NCBI GenBank assembly: GCA_039027855.1 | Contig: JBCCJI010000001.1 | Location: 1 to 64,000 of the forward strand | Length of the DNA stretch: 64,000 bases | Direction: 5' to 3' | From: Thermohalobaculum sp039027855 | GTDB taxonomy: Bacteria > Pseudomonadota > Alphaproteobacteria > Rhodobacterales > Rhodobacteraceae | In this document: piece after piece, positions 25,726 to 35,431 of the stretch | How positions within the stretch are numbered: position 1 is the first letter of the stretch | Layout of the letters: each line of letters starts with the position of its first letter | The notes under the pieces: model-generated | The model's database searches: none | Seen by the model: the letters and a program-made list of their open reading frames with translations, nothing else | What the model was told of the DNA's origin: nothing | Translations under genes and position numbers: made by a program

Positions 25726-26979
25726 TTAGCTGAAGCTGTTCAGCGCCCAGCCGATCAGCACGACCTGCGGCACGGTCAACAGCGGCAGCAGCAGCGCCGC
25801 CCTCAGCCGCCCGATGGTTTGCCGCAGCACCATGATCTCGGTGTAATCCGTCGCCACGCCCGCCATAAGAAAGGTGAAGGCGTTGCCCGGCGCGGCCGCG
25901 CGGTTCATCAGATCGGCCGCTATGGGCACCGACCCCTCGGAACAAACCTCGATGATGGCCGCCGCGATCAGCGTGGTGAAAAGGCCGAGGAGCGTCGCGC
26001 CGAACCAGGTCTGGAAAGTTTCGGTCGGCACCGCGGTCTGGATCAGCGCGGCCAGGACCACGCCGAACAACAGCCAGCGCAGGATCATCCGGCTCGCGGT
26101 CACCGAGCGTCGGGCGATGTCGGCCATAAAGGCCCCGTCGAAGCGCGTCGCCCTTAGCCCGGCCCGCGCTTCGGCCCAGAGGTCGAAGCCTTCGGGCAGG
26201 TCGATGCGGTTGGGGTTCGGGAGGATCCGGCCGGCGCGCTCCAGCGCCTCGACGATCAGTCCCGTGGCGAGCGCCACGACGGCTGAGCCGATCAGGAAGA
26301 CCGCGAGCCAACCCCAGCCCATCATCACCCCGATGATGATCGTGAGCGACAGCGAGTTCCAGGGCGAGGCGATCAGGAAGGCGAAGACCTGGGCGCGGCT
26401 GGCGCCCCGCTCATACATCTTGGCGCCCACCATCAGCACGCCGTGACTGCAGAGATCGAGCAGCACCCCGGCCGAGATCGCGCGCAAGATACCACGCAGC
26501 CCCTGATCGCGGCCGATCGTGCCGATGACGAACTGGCGCGGCACCCGGTCGATCAGCCCGACGGCGACCATGCCGATCAGGATGCCCCACCACATCAGAT
26601 GCACCATCTCGCGCACGGCATGGGCGAAGGCCGCGATCATATCCATGGCGCCCGCCGGCGAGGGGGCGTGGCTATGGTGAGCGCCGGGGCCATGGGCATG
26701 CGCCTCGGCCGGAGGGATCGGCGCGTCGATGGCGAATGATGCCAGGTAGGCGATCAAGATGGCGCCGGCCGAGCCCCAGAGCAGCCAGTCCAGCCGCTGC
26801 CACCAGGCGGTGCCGGTTTCGCTGACCGCGCAGCATGGCGCGGGCTCGGGGGCCGCTTGGCTGGCGCAGCATGAGGCCATGGCGACCCGCACCGACGTCG
26901 CCGGAGATGACGGGTCATCGCCGCCCGCCTCGCCGATGCGCCTATCCACGCGCCCCTCTCTGCTGGCGTCATCGGTCAT
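25726..26979 (-). CDS. ArsP/DUF318-type permease with Cys- and His-rich N-terminus
   Basis: 417 residues from ATG 26979. Eight or so transmembrane helices carry the family motifs LDLCSHGVLMVGAKMYERGA, IASPWNSLSLTI and, in the second half, IEVCSEGSVPIAADLMNRAA and GVATDYTEIMVL. This is the PF03773-type predicted permease group, which includes ArsP (organoarsenical efflux). Before the first helix are CC pairs (SCCASQ and PCCAVS) and, after it, HAHGPGAHHSH, both likely metal-binding. The transported species is unknown. Confidence 0.85.
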   Translation of the reverse strand: MTDDASREGRVDRRIGEAGGDDPSSPATSVRVAMASCCASQAAPEPAPCCAVSETGTAWWQRLDWLLWGSAGAILIAYLASFAIDAPIPPAEAHAHGPGAHHSHAPSPAGAMDMIAAFAHAVREMVHLMWWGILIGMVAVGLIDRVPRQFVIGTIGRDQGLRGILRAISAGVLLDLCSHGVLMVGAKMYERGASRAQVFAFLIASPWNSLSLTIIIGVMMGWGWLAVFLIGSAVVALATGLIVEALERAGRILPNPNRIDLPEGFDLWAEARAGLRATRFDGAFMADIARRSVTASRMILRWLLFGVVLAALIQTAVPTETFQTWFGATLLGLFTTLIAAAIIEVCSEGSVPIAADLMNRAAAPGNAFTFLMAGVATDYTEIMVLRQTIGRLRAALLLPLLTVPQVVLIGWALNSFS

Positions 26980-27190
26980 GATTATCAGATACGACGTGAG
27001 ACCGTGGATGGTGAAGGGGTCATATCCGCCCGGGTCTCCCGATCTCTCACAGCGCCTGGAGGGCAGGCGGGGTGGCGGCCCCCCGAAGGTTAGCCGGAGG
27101 CCGGGCGCAGTGTCCATCGCCGCCGCGCTGCCCTGGGGCCGGGACCAAGGGGGCGACACCGACGGGCAGCCCGTGCTCGCACCCCTCGGC

Positions 27191-28114
27191 TCATCCCATC
27201 GCCGCGCACCAGTCATCGAGGCTTTTGCTGAGTGAGGCGCTCAGCCTGACGCCAAAACGTGCCGAGGCGACGGGCAGGGTGCGTCCGCGGCGCTGGCCGA
27301 GCAGCAGGTGGCCCGGCGGCACGTCGCGCGCCGCGATCTCGCGCACCACGATGGGCGCGTCGGGCTCAAGCCTTAGGCCGATGGGGATCTGGAAGCCCAC
27401 CGCGCGTTCGTGCTGCACATAGTGGCGCATGAACTCGAAGCTGGAGCTTTCGGCCACCGGCTGCAGCCCGCGCGACATCCGCCGTGTTGCCTGTTCCAGC
27501 ACATGGCGCACGCCATAGGCCTGGGTCGGCACGACATGCGGGTGGGCCAGCGCCTCGCGCAGCCGCAGCGGGCCATTGACGCGCGCGAGCGGATGATCGG
27601 GCGCCATCATCGCGCAAATGACTTGCGGTACATCGGCGATCACCTCGAAATCGACCAGATGCACCGGCTCGAAGACCAGCGCGAGATCGGAGTTGAAGCT
27701 ACCGAGATCGCGCTCCGCCGCCGCCCGGTCGCGCACCTCGACCGAGAAGGTGACGCCAGGATGCTCCGCCCGGTAGCGTGCGATCTCGGCCGGTAGGAAA
27801 TACGGCAACAGCGCCTGGCTGCAGGCGATCGAGACATGGCCCCGCCGGGCGCCCGCCAGATCGGCCACCTGGCTCTGCACCCGCGCCAGATCCGAGGCCA
27901 TCACCTTGTAATGCTGCACCAGCATTTCGCCGGCGGTGTTCAGACGCACGCCCCGTGGCATCCGCTCGAAAATCGGGCTGCCGAACTCGTCCTCAAAGCG
28001 CTGGATCAGCCGATTGAGCGCGGATGACGTAAGGTTCATGTCCTCGGCGGCTTTGCGGATGGAGCCTGCGCGGGAGACCTCCTCGATCATCTGAAAGGTC
28101 CGTAAGTGCTTCAT
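27191..28114 (-). CDS. LysR-family transcriptional regulator
   Basis: 307 residues. The N-terminal HTH is evident (MIEEVSRAGSIRKAAEDMNL, TSSALNRLIQRFEDEFGSPI) followed by the substrate-binding domain (GHVSIACSQALLPYFLPAEI). It is divergent from the ABC importer/allophanate hydrolase operon at 28258-35242, the usual layout for a LysR regulator and its target, with a dyad in the gap. Confidence 0.92.
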   Translation of the reverse strand: MKHLRTFQMIEEVSRAGSIRKAAEDMNLTSSALNRLIQRFEDEFGSPIFERMPRGVRLNTAGEMLVQHYKVMASDLARVQSQVADLAGARRGHVSIACSQALLPYFLPAEIARYRAEHPGVTFSVEVRDRAAAERDLGSFNSDLALVFEPVHLVDFEVIADVPQVICAMMAPDHPLARVNGPLRLREALAHPHVVPTQAYGVRHVLEQATRRMSRGLQPVAESSSFEFMRHYVQHERAVGFQIPIGLRLEPDAPIVVREIAARDVPPGHLLLGQRRGRTLPVASARFGVRLSASLSKSLDDWCAAMG

Positions 28115-28147
28115 CCGCGGATCTCTTTCACCCAGCGCTGAATTCAG

Positions 28148-28164
28148 TGCAGCACTCTACTGCA
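28148..28164. promoter_or_regulatory. Candidate LysR operator (T-N11-A type dyad)
   Basis: TGCAGCACTCTACTGCA has 5-bp inverted arms (TGCAG/CTGCA) around 7 bases, in the 143-bp gap between the divergent regulator and the binding-protein gene. Confidence 0.5.
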
Positions 28165-28257
28165 AATTGAGCAGTGGATGGAAGCGCTCCGCGCCGCCAC
28201 AGTGTCGCCCAGAATGTAAATCGCCTGCCCTTGCAGGGTTTTCGGGAGTGACCGACC

Positions 28258-29868
28258 ATGCTGGACCACACCTCGCGCCGCCGCTTTCTGCAGGGGGGCG
28301 CCGTCACCGCGTCGATGCTGCCTTTCCTGAAGCACCTGCCCGCCATGGCGCAGGGCAGCGATGTGGCCGTGGCGGTGATGGGACAGACGATCAACAGCCT
28401 CGACCTGCACCGCACCGGCACCAACCGGCCAAGCTACCAGATCGCGGTCAACTGTTATGACCGGCTGGTGTCCTTCGGCACGAAGCCAACGCCGGATGGC
28501 GGGCTCTCCTACGACTATGCGGTGATCGAGCCGGAACTGGCCGAGAGCTGGGAGGTTTCGGAAGACGGCCTAACCATGACCTTCATGCTGAAGCCCGATG
28601 CCGTGTTCCAGGACGGGCGGCCGGTGACGGCGGCGGATGTCAAATGGTCCTATGACCGCGCGGTCAGCGCCGGCGGCTTTCCGACCGTGCAGATGCGCGC
28701 CGGCGGGCTGGAGCGGCCCGAGCAGTTCGAGGCGGTGGACGAGCGGATCTTTGTGATCAAGCTTGATCGCGCATCGAAACTGACGCTACCCGATCTGGCC
28801 GTGCCGGTGCCGTTCATCCTGAACAGCGAACTGGCCAAGGAGAACGCCACCGCCGACGACCCCTGGGCGATGGAATACGTGCATCAGAACACCATCGGCT
28901 CGGGAGCGTACAAGGTGGTGCGTTGGGACCCGGGCCAGCAGCTAGTCTATGAGCGGAACGAGAGCTGGACCGGCGGCCCGCTGCCCGGCATCCAGCGGCT
29001 GGTGTTGCGCGAGGTGCCGAGCCAGGCGACCCGGCGTGCGCTGATCGAGCGCGGCGACGTGCAGATGTCGTTCAACATCCCCAACAAGGACGCGCAGGAA
29101 CTGGCCGAGAAGGACGGCGTCAGCGTCTTCTCCACCCCGATCGAGAACTGCATCAACGTGGTCGGCGTCAATCACAGCTTCGAGCCGTTCCAGGACCCGG
29201 ATGTGCGCAAGGCGCTGGCCTATGCGATCCCTTATGATGAGATCTTCCAGGCCGCCGCCTACGGCCGCGGTGCGCCGATGTGGGGTGGCAGCGGCATCGA
29301 TACGCCCGATTGGCCGCAGAAATCGCCGTATTTCTTCGACATGGACAAGGCGCGGGAGCATCTGGAGAAGTCGAGCTTTGCCAGTGGCTTCGAGGTTCCG
29401 TTCTCGATCAGCCTCGGGCAGCTGGACTGGATGGAGCCGACGGCGCTGTTGATCCAGGAAAAGCTCGGCGAGCTTGGGATCAGCGTCACCATCGACAAGA
29501 TCCCGGGCGCGCAGTGGCGCACGGCCTCGCTGGTCGAGAAGCGGCTGCCGCTGCATCTGGAGGGCTTCGGCGGCTGGCTGAATTACCCCTGCTACTACTT
29601 CTTCTGGGCTTACAAGGAAGGCCACCTGTTCAACTCGTCGAACTACGTCAATGAGGAGGTCGAGACCCTCGTCGACGAGACGCTGCACATGGCCACCGAC
29701 GATCCCGACTACGCGCCGAAGATGAAGCGCCTGTTCGAGATCGCCTTCGAGGATCTGCCGCGCATTCCGCTGTGGCAGCCGGCGCTCAACGTCGCGACCA
29801 ACGATGTGGACGGCTACGAATTCTGGTTCCACCGTCAGCTGGATGCCCGCAAACTGACCCGGGCCTGA
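28258..29868 (+). CDS. Family-5 (Dpp/Opp type) ABC transporter binding protein
   Basis: 536 residues. The N-terminus TSRRRFLQGGAV is a twin-arginine export signal, cleaved near MAQG. The SBP_bac_5 domain is recognisable from LAESWEVSEDGLTMTFMLKP and VTAADVKWSYDRAV. It is the first gene of an operon with two permeases, a fused double ATPase and allophanate hydrolase. The class binds peptides, nickel, opines or other amphipathic solutes. Linkage to atzF suggests a ureide, biuret-like or other nitrogenous ligand, which is inference. Confidence 0.88.
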   Translation: MLDHTSRRRFLQGGAVTASMLPFLKHLPAMAQGSDVAVAVMGQTINSLDLHRTGTNRPSYQIAVNCYDRLVSFGTKPTPDGGLSYDYAVIEPELAESWEVSEDGLTMTFMLKPDAVFQDGRPVTAADVKWSYDRAVSAGGFPTVQMRAGGLERPEQFEAVDERIFVIKLDRASKLTLPDLAVPVPFILNSELAKENATADDPWAMEYVHQNTIGSGAYKVVRWDPGQQLVYERNESWTGGPLPGIQRLVLREVPSQATRRALIERGDVQMSFNIPNKDAQELAEKDGVSVFSTPIENCINVVGVNHSFEPFQDPDVRKALAYAIPYDEIFQAAAYGRGAPMWGGSGIDTPDWPQKSPYFFDMDKAREHLEKSSFASGFEVPFSISLGQLDWMEPTALLIQEKLGELGISVTIDKIPGAQWRTASLVEKRLPLHLEGFGGWLNYPCYYFFWAYKEGHLFNSSNYVNEEVETLVDETLHMATDDPDYAPKMKRLFEIAFEDLPRIPLWQPALNVATNDVDGYEFWFHRQLDARKLTRA

Positions 29869-29872
29869 GGGG

Positions 29873-30898
29873 ATGGCGGGTCGCCTCGGACCGGTCGCCA
29901 CGCGCTTGATGCAGGCGCTGCCGGTGATCGCGGGCGTGGTCGTGGTCAGCTTCCTGCTGACCCGCGCGCTGCCGGGCGACCCTGCCGTTTATTTCGCGGG
30001 CGTCGCGGCCGACACGCAATCCATCGCCGAGGTGCGGGCGGAACTGGGTCTCGACCAGCCGCTGCCGGTGCAGTTTCTGTATTACCTCGGTGATCTGGCA
30101 CAGGGTGATCTCGGCCGCTCGCTCTCGACCGGGCAGCCGGTGCTGGCGGACCTGGCGCAACGGCTGCCGGCGTCGCTGGAGCTTACGCTGATGGCGTTGT
30201 TGCTCTCCTGCGGCATCGCGGTGCCGCTGGGCGTACTGGCAGCGACGCGGCCTGGGTCTTGGATCGACCATCTTTGCCGCGTGCTGGTGACGGCCGGGGT
30301 GTCGCTGCCGACCTTCTTCACCGGCATCGTGATGATCTACGTCTTCTACTACCTCACCGGTTGGGCGCCCTCGCCCCTCGGCCGGCTGGATTTCATCTAT
30401 CTCGAGCCGCCGCGGGTCACCGGCTTCTTGCTGATCGACACCCTGCTGATCGGTGATGCCGAGACGTTCTGGGCGGCGCTCCGCCAACTGGTCCTGCCGG
30501 CGATCACACTCGCGCTGTTCACCCTGGCGCCGATCGCGCGGATGACGCGGGCGGCGATGCTGCAGGCCCTCTCGTCCGACTATATCCGCACCGCCCGCGC
30601 CGCCGGCCTCACCTGGCGCAAGGTGCTGTTCGGCTATGCGCTGCGCAACGCCATGCTGCCTGTCGTCACGACCCTCGGCATGGTGTTCAGCTTCATGCTG
30701 GGCTCGAATGTGCTGGTCGAGAAGGTCTTCGCCTGGCCCGGGATCGGCTCCTACGCGGTCGAGGCGCTGGTTGCCTCGGACTATGCAGCCGTGCAGGGCT
30801 TCGTGCTGGCCATGGCGCTGCTGTTCGTGGCGCTCAACCTCGCCATCGACCTCGCCTATACCGTGATCGACCCGCGCATCGGGTTCGAGGCGCGCTAG
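29873..30898 (+). CDS. DppB-like ABC permease
   Basis: 341 residues with N-terminal helix VIAGVVVVSFLLTRALPGDP, the DppB/OppB pattern LGLDQPLPVQFLYYLGDLAQ followed by GDLGRSLSTGQPV, and C-terminal channel helices including the EAA region YIRTARAAGLTWRKVLFGYA. It follows the binding-protein gene by 4 bp. Confidence 0.92.
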   Translation: MAGRLGPVATRLMQALPVIAGVVVVSFLLTRALPGDPAVYFAGVAADTQSIAEVRAELGLDQPLPVQFLYYLGDLAQGDLGRSLSTGQPVLADLAQRLPASLELTLMALLLSCGIAVPLGVLAATRPGSWIDHLCRVLVTAGVSLPTFFTGIVMIYVFYYLTGWAPSPLGRLDFIYLEPPRVTGFLLIDTLLIGDAETFWAALRQLVLPAITLALFTLAPIARMTRAAMLQALSSDYIRTARAAGLTWRKVLFGYALRNAMLPVVTTLGMVFSFMLGSNVLVEKVFAWPGIGSYAVEALVASDYAAVQGFVLAMALLFVALNLAIDLAYTVIDPRIGFEAR

Positions 30899-30901
30899 GC
30901 A

Positions 30902-31777
30902 ATGGCCATCGCCGACACCCCGCGCCCGCAGGCGCAAAGCACGCTCCGCCATGTCGGCTATGTGCTGCGTGAGAACCCGGTGACGCTGGTCGCCTTCGCG
31001 ATGTTCGGCGTGCTGATCTTCGCGGCGGTGTTTGGCCCGTCGCTGGTGCCGCATGATCCCTATGCCAGCGAGGCTGCGCGGGCCCTGCAGCCGCCCTCGG
31101 CCGCGCACTGGTTCGGCACCGACAATCTGGGCCGCGACGTGTTCAGCCGGGTCGTGGTGGCGACGCGGCTAGATCTCGCGATCTCGGTGGCGGCGGTCAT
31201 GCTGTCCTTTGCCGTGGGCTCGATGCTGGGCGCTGCGGCGGGCTATTGGGGCGGCTGGGTCGACGCGATCCTGGGCCGGTTGATGGACACCATCATGGCT
31301 TTCCCGCTGTTCGTACTGGCCATGGGCATCGTCGCGGCGCTTGGCAACACGATCGAGAACATCGTCTACGCCACCGCCGTCATCAACCTGCCGTTCTATG
31401 CCCGCCTCGTCCGCGCCGAGGTCAACATCCGCCGCACCGCGGGCTTCGCCGATGCCGCTCGGCTGGCCGGCAACTCCGATATCCGGGTCTTGGCGCTGCA
31501 TATCCTCCCGAACGCCCTGCCGCCGATGATGGTGCAGGTCTCGCTCAACCTCGGCTGGGCGATCCTGAATGCGGCGGGCCTGTCCTTCATCGGCCTCGGC
31601 GTGCGCCCGCCGACCGCCGAATGGGGGATCATGGTGGCCGAGGGCGCCAATTTCATCGTCTCGGGCGAGTGGTGGCTGGCGGTCTTCCCCGGTGCCGCGC
31701 TGATGCTGGCGGTCTTTACCTTCAACCTGATGGGCGACGGGCTGCGCGATATCGTCGACCCGCGGCGCAGAACGTGA
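30902..31777 (+). CDS. DppC-like ABC permease
   Basis: 291 residues. FGTDNLGRDVFSRVVVATR and the EAA loop ADAARLAGNSDIRVLALHIL, followed by PNALPPMM, mark the DppC/OppC subunit; ILNAAGLSFIGLGVRPPTAE and WGIM near the C-terminus are family hallmarks. It lies 3 bp after the DppB-like gene and pairs with it. Confidence 0.92.
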   Translation: MAIADTPRPQAQSTLRHVGYVLRENPVTLVAFAMFGVLIFAAVFGPSLVPHDPYASEAARALQPPSAAHWFGTDNLGRDVFSRVVVATRLDLAISVAAVMLSFAVGSMLGAAAGYWGGWVDAILGRLMDTIMAFPLFVLAMGIVAALGNTIENIVYATAVINLPFYARLVRAEVNIRRTAGFADAARLAGNSDIRVLALHILPNALPPMMVQVSLNLGWAILNAAGLSFIGLGVRPPTAEWGIMVAEGANFIVSGEWWLAVFPGAALMLAVFTFNLMGDGLRDIVDPRRRT

Positions 31778-31787
31778 GGCCGACCGC

Positions 31788-33422
31788 ATGTTGAGCCTCC
31801 GCGATCTCGCGATCTCGTTTCGCACCCGCAACGGCCGGGTCGATGCGGTGCGCGGCATCTCGCTCGACCTCGCCCGCGGCGAGACGCTGGGCGTGGTGGG
31901 CGAGAGCGGGTCGGGCAAATCGGTCACTTCATACGCGCTGATGCGCCTGCTCGACCAAGGCGGCTCGATCCGCGCGGGCGAGATCACCTATGGCGGGATG
32001 GATCTGCGTCGCGCATCCGAGCGCGAGATGACCGACATTCGCGGGCGCGAGATCTCGATGATCTTCCAGAACCCCCGCGCCGCGTTGAACCCGATCCGCA
32101 AGGTCGGCCACCAGATCGAGGATGTGCTGCGCGCCCATGCCCGCGCCGATGCCCGCAATGCGCGCGATAAGGCCATCGAGGCGATGGAGGCCGTGCGCAT
32201 CCGCGATGCTGAGGCCCGCTATCACGCCTATCCGTTCGAGCTGTCGGGCGGCATGTGCCAGCGCATCGTGACCGCCCTGGCGCTCGCCTGCGAGCCGAGG
32301 CTGCTGATCGCCGATGAGCCGACGACGGGGCTCGACCTGACGACGCAAAAGGCAGTGATGGACCTGGTGACTGGCCTGATCCGCGAGCGTGAGATGAGCG
32401 CGATCCTGATCACCCATGACCTTGGCCTGGCCGCGCAGTATTGCGACCGCATCGCGGTGATGCAGGACGGCGAGATCGTCGAGACCGGCAGCGCGCTCGA
32501 CGTCTTCACCGCGCCCCGCCACGCCTACACCCGCCGGCTGGTCGATGCGACGCCGCGCGACGGCAGCACCATCCGCGCACTGCTCCCGGCCGAGGCGCGC
32601 ACGCCCGAGCCGCCGCGCCGGATCGCCGAGACGCCGCTTTTGCAGGTGCGCGATCTGGTGAAGACCTTCCCGGGCAAGGCCGGGGCGCCGGTGCAGGCGG
32701 TCAAGGGCATCGGCTTTGATGTGCGCGAGGGCCAGACCGTTGGGCTGGTGGGCGAGAGCGGCAGCGGCAAATCCACGACCTCGGCCATGATCGTGCGCCT
32801 GCTCGACCCGACCTCGGGCGAGATCCGATTTGCGGGCGAAGACCTGACCGCGACGCCCGCCAGCCGTTTCGCGCGTGATCCGCGCCGCGCCGCGATCCAG
32901 ATGGTGTTCCAGGACGCGACCGACAGCTTGAACCCACGCCACATGGCGGGCCGCGCCATCGAGGAACCGCTCCGCCGCCTGACACCCATGGGCCGGGAGG
33001 AACGCCGCGCCCGGGTCGAAGAACTGGCCCGCATGGTCGGCCTTCCCGCGCACCTGCTCGACCGGCTGCCGCATCAGTTGAGCGGCGGCCAGAAGGCCCG
33101 GGTCGGCATCGCGCGGGCCATTGCGCTGAAGCCCCGTCTGCTGGTGCTGGACGAGCCGACCGCGGCACTCGACGTCTCGATCCAGGCGTTGGTGCTGAAC
33201 CTGCTGGCGGATCTGCGGGCCGAGTTGTCGATGAGCTACCTCTTCGTCAGCCACGACCTGCATGTCGTCCGCCTGCTCTGTGACGAGGTCGTCGTCATGC
33301 AGAACGGCGAGATCGTCGAGGCAGGGCCGGCCGAGCGCCTGATGACCGAGCCGAAGCACGCCTACACGCAAAGCCTGCTCGACGCCGCTCCCAAACCCCC
33401 TATCCGGCGCGAGGCGGCATGA
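31788..33422 (+). CDS. Fused DppD-DppF type double ATPase
   Basis: 544 residues made of two ABC ATPase domains. Domain 1 has GESGSGKSVTS, the signature FELSGGMCQRIVTALA and LIADEPTTGLD; domain 2 (from about residue 285) has GESGSGKSTTS, HQLSGGQKARVGIARA and LVLDEPTAALD. Each carries the Q- and H-loops. The single-chain arrangement resembles GsiA. The last codons overlap the start of atzF (ATGA), so transporter and hydrolase are translationally coupled. Confidence 0.93.
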   Translation: MLSLRDLAISFRTRNGRVDAVRGISLDLARGETLGVVGESGSGKSVTSYALMRLLDQGGSIRAGEITYGGMDLRRASEREMTDIRGREISMIFQNPRAALNPIRKVGHQIEDVLRAHARADARNARDKAIEAMEAVRIRDAEARYHAYPFELSGGMCQRIVTALALACEPRLLIADEPTTGLDLTTQKAVMDLVTGLIREREMSAILITHDLGLAAQYCDRIAVMQDGEIVETGSALDVFTAPRHAYTRRLVDATPRDGSTIRALLPAEARTPEPPRRIAETPLLQVRDLVKTFPGKAGAPVQAVKGIGFDVREGQTVGLVGESGSGKSTTSAMIVRLLDPTSGEIRFAGEDLTATPASRFARDPRRAAIQMVFQDATDSLNPRHMAGRAIEEPLRRLTPMGREERRARVEELARMVGLPAHLLDRLPHQLSGGQKARVGIARAIALKPRLLVLDEPTAALDVSIQALVLNLLADLRAELSMSYLFVSHDLHVVRLLCDEVVVMQNGEIVEAGPAERLMTEPKHAYTQSLLDAAPKPPIRREAA

Positions 33423-35242
33423 ACGAGACCATAGACTTGCAGGATCTGGTCATGACGCTGCCGGCGCTGTCGGCGGCCTATCGCGCGGGCACCACGCCCG
33501 AGGCAGTGATCCAGGAGGTTTATCGCCGGATCGAGGTGGCGGGCGATCCGGGCATCTTCATCAGCCTCGCCCCGCGCGCGCGGACCCAGGCCGAGGCGAG
33601 GGCGCTGGGCGCCCTCGATCGCGAACGCCCCCTCTGGGGCGTGCCGGTGGCGATCAAGGACAATATCGACGTGGGGGGACTGGTGACGACGGCCGCCTGC
33701 CCGGCCTTCGCCTACACCGCGCCCCGCGATGCCACCGTGGTCGCGCGCCTGCGGGCGGCGGGTGCCATCGTGATCGGCAAGACCAATCTCGATCAGTTCG
33801 CCACGGGGCTCGTGGGGATGCGCAGCCCCTATCCGCTGCCGCTGAACCCGCTCGATCCATCGATTGTGCCGGGTGGTTCGTCCTCCGGCTCGGCCGTGGC
33901 GGTGGCGCGGGGGATCGTGGCGCTGTCGCTCGGCACCGATACGGCGGGCTCGGGCCGCGTGCCGGCCGCGCTCAACAACATCGTTGGGCTGAAGCCCACG
34001 CCCGGCGCGCTGCCCGCAACCGGCATGGTGCCCGCCTGTCGCACAGTCGATACCGTCTCGGTCTTCGCCCTGACGGTCGAGGACGCCTGGACCGCGTTTT
34101 CCGTCATGGCGGGCCATCATCCGGAGGATGCTTTCTCCAAGCGGCTCAGCTTCCCCGGGAGGCTTGGCGCGCCACCACCTGCACCCCGCATCGGGGTGCC
34201 CGACCCTGCGTCGCGCGTGTTTGACAGTGCCGCCGATACTGCCGCCTTCGATGCCGCCTGTGCGCTGCTAAAGGACGCGGGCGCGCGGCTGGTGGAGATC
34301 GACCTCGCACCGTTCTTCGATCTGGCGGTCAGGCTTTACGAGGGCGCTTGGGTGGCGGAGCGCCACGCCGCCCTCGCCGATTTCATGGCCCGTGCTCCCG
34401 GCGCGCTGCACCCGGTGACCGAGGGCATCGTGCGCAAAGCTGAGGCGATGTCGGCGAGCGATGCCTTTCGCGATCTTTATCTCCTGGCCGAGACGCGGCG
34501 CCTGCTCGCCCCTGTGATGGCGCCTCTCGACCTGTTCGCGGTGCCCACGATCCCAGGTTTCTGCACCCGCGCCGCGGTCGAGGCCGATCCGGTCGGCCCG
34601 AACAGCCGGCTCGGTACCTATACGAATTTCGTCAACCTGCTCGGCATGGCCGGGATTGCCGTGCCGACCGGTCCCCGCGGTGATGGCCGGCCGGGCAGCC
34701 TTACCCTGCTGGCTCCGGGGGGCCAGGACGCGCTGGCCGCGTCGCTTGCACGCCAGCTGATGGGGCAGGGGGCGCAGACCCTGGGTGCAACCGACTGGCC
34801 CTTGCCAATGCCCGCGGCCGGCGCGCCGGCGCCGGATGCCGGGCCCGGAGAGATCGAGATCGCAGTCTGTGGCGCGCATATGTCGGGTCTGCCGTTGAAC
34901 CACGAGCTGATCAGCCGCGGCGCCCGTTTTCTGCGCGCGGCCGAGACCGAGGCCGACTATCGCCTCTATGCCCTGCCGGGCGGCCCGCCCGTGCGCCCGG
35001 GGCTGGTGCGGGTGGCGCGTGACGGCGGGCCCATCGGCGTCGAGGTCTGGGCACTGCCCACGGCCGAGGTCGGGGGGTTCCTCGCCGGTATCCCCTCGCC
35101 CCTTGGCCTTGGTACGCTGCATCTTGCCGACGGAACGGCGCCAAAGGGGTTTCTCTGCGAGCAGATCGCCACGGCCGGGGCCGAGGATGTGACCGCCTTC
35201 GGCAATTGGCGCAACGTTGTGGCGCGCGCTGCCGCAGAGTAA
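33419..35242 (+). CDS. atzF: Allophanate hydrolase
   Basis: 607 residues, the full AtzF length. The amidase-signature domain has Lys80 (GVPVAIKDNID), the GGSSSGSA loop at 152-159 and nucleophile Ser178 (LGTDTAGSGRVPAALNN). The C-terminal domain (from about residue 470) shows IEIAVCGAHMSGLPLNHELI and GTAPKGFLCE, typical of AtzF and allophanate hydrolases. It cleaves allophanate to ammonia and carbon dioxide. No urea carboxylase gene is present, so the allophanate probably comes from another source, perhaps imported by the coupled ABC system. Confidence 0.9.
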   Translation: MNETIDLQDLVMTLPALSAAYRAGTTPEAVIQEVYRRIEVAGDPGIFISLAPRARTQAEARALGALDRERPLWGVPVAIKDNIDVGGLVTTAACPAFAYTAPRDATVVARLRAAGAIVIGKTNLDQFATGLVGMRSPYPLPLNPLDPSIVPGGSSSGSAVAVARGIVALSLGTDTAGSGRVPAALNNIVGLKPTPGALPATGMVPACRTVDTVSVFALTVEDAWTAFSVMAGHHPEDAFSKRLSFPGRLGAPPPAPRIGVPDPASRVFDSAADTAAFDAACALLKDAGARLVEIDLAPFFDLAVRLYEGAWVAERHAALADFMARAPGALHPVTEGIVRKAEAMSASDAFRDLYLLAETRRLLAPVMAPLDLFAVPTIPGFCTRAAVEADPVGPNSRLGTYTNFVNLLGMAGIAVPTGPRGDGRPGSLTLLAPGGQDALAASLARQLMGQGAQTLGATDWPLPMPAAGAPAPDAGPGEIEIAVCGAHMSGLPLNHELISRGARFLRAAETEADYRLYALPGGPPVRPGLVRVARDGGPIGVEVWALPTAEVGGFLAGIPSPLGLGTLHLADGTAPKGFLCEQIATAGAEDVTAFGNWRNVVARAAAE

Positions 35243-35431
35243 ACTGTCTCAGCAGGCTGGCGCCGCTGCGGGTCGAGCCCATGCGTTCGGCCGTGCTGCC
35301 GCATTGGCGGGCAAGCGGTGCTTTGCAACCGCTCATTGCATGAGCAAACGGCCCAGCCGCGACGAATCCCTTGGCAACGATGCGAATTATTGCTCTGTTC
35401 AGCATGCCAACAATCAATCATGGAGTGTGAC

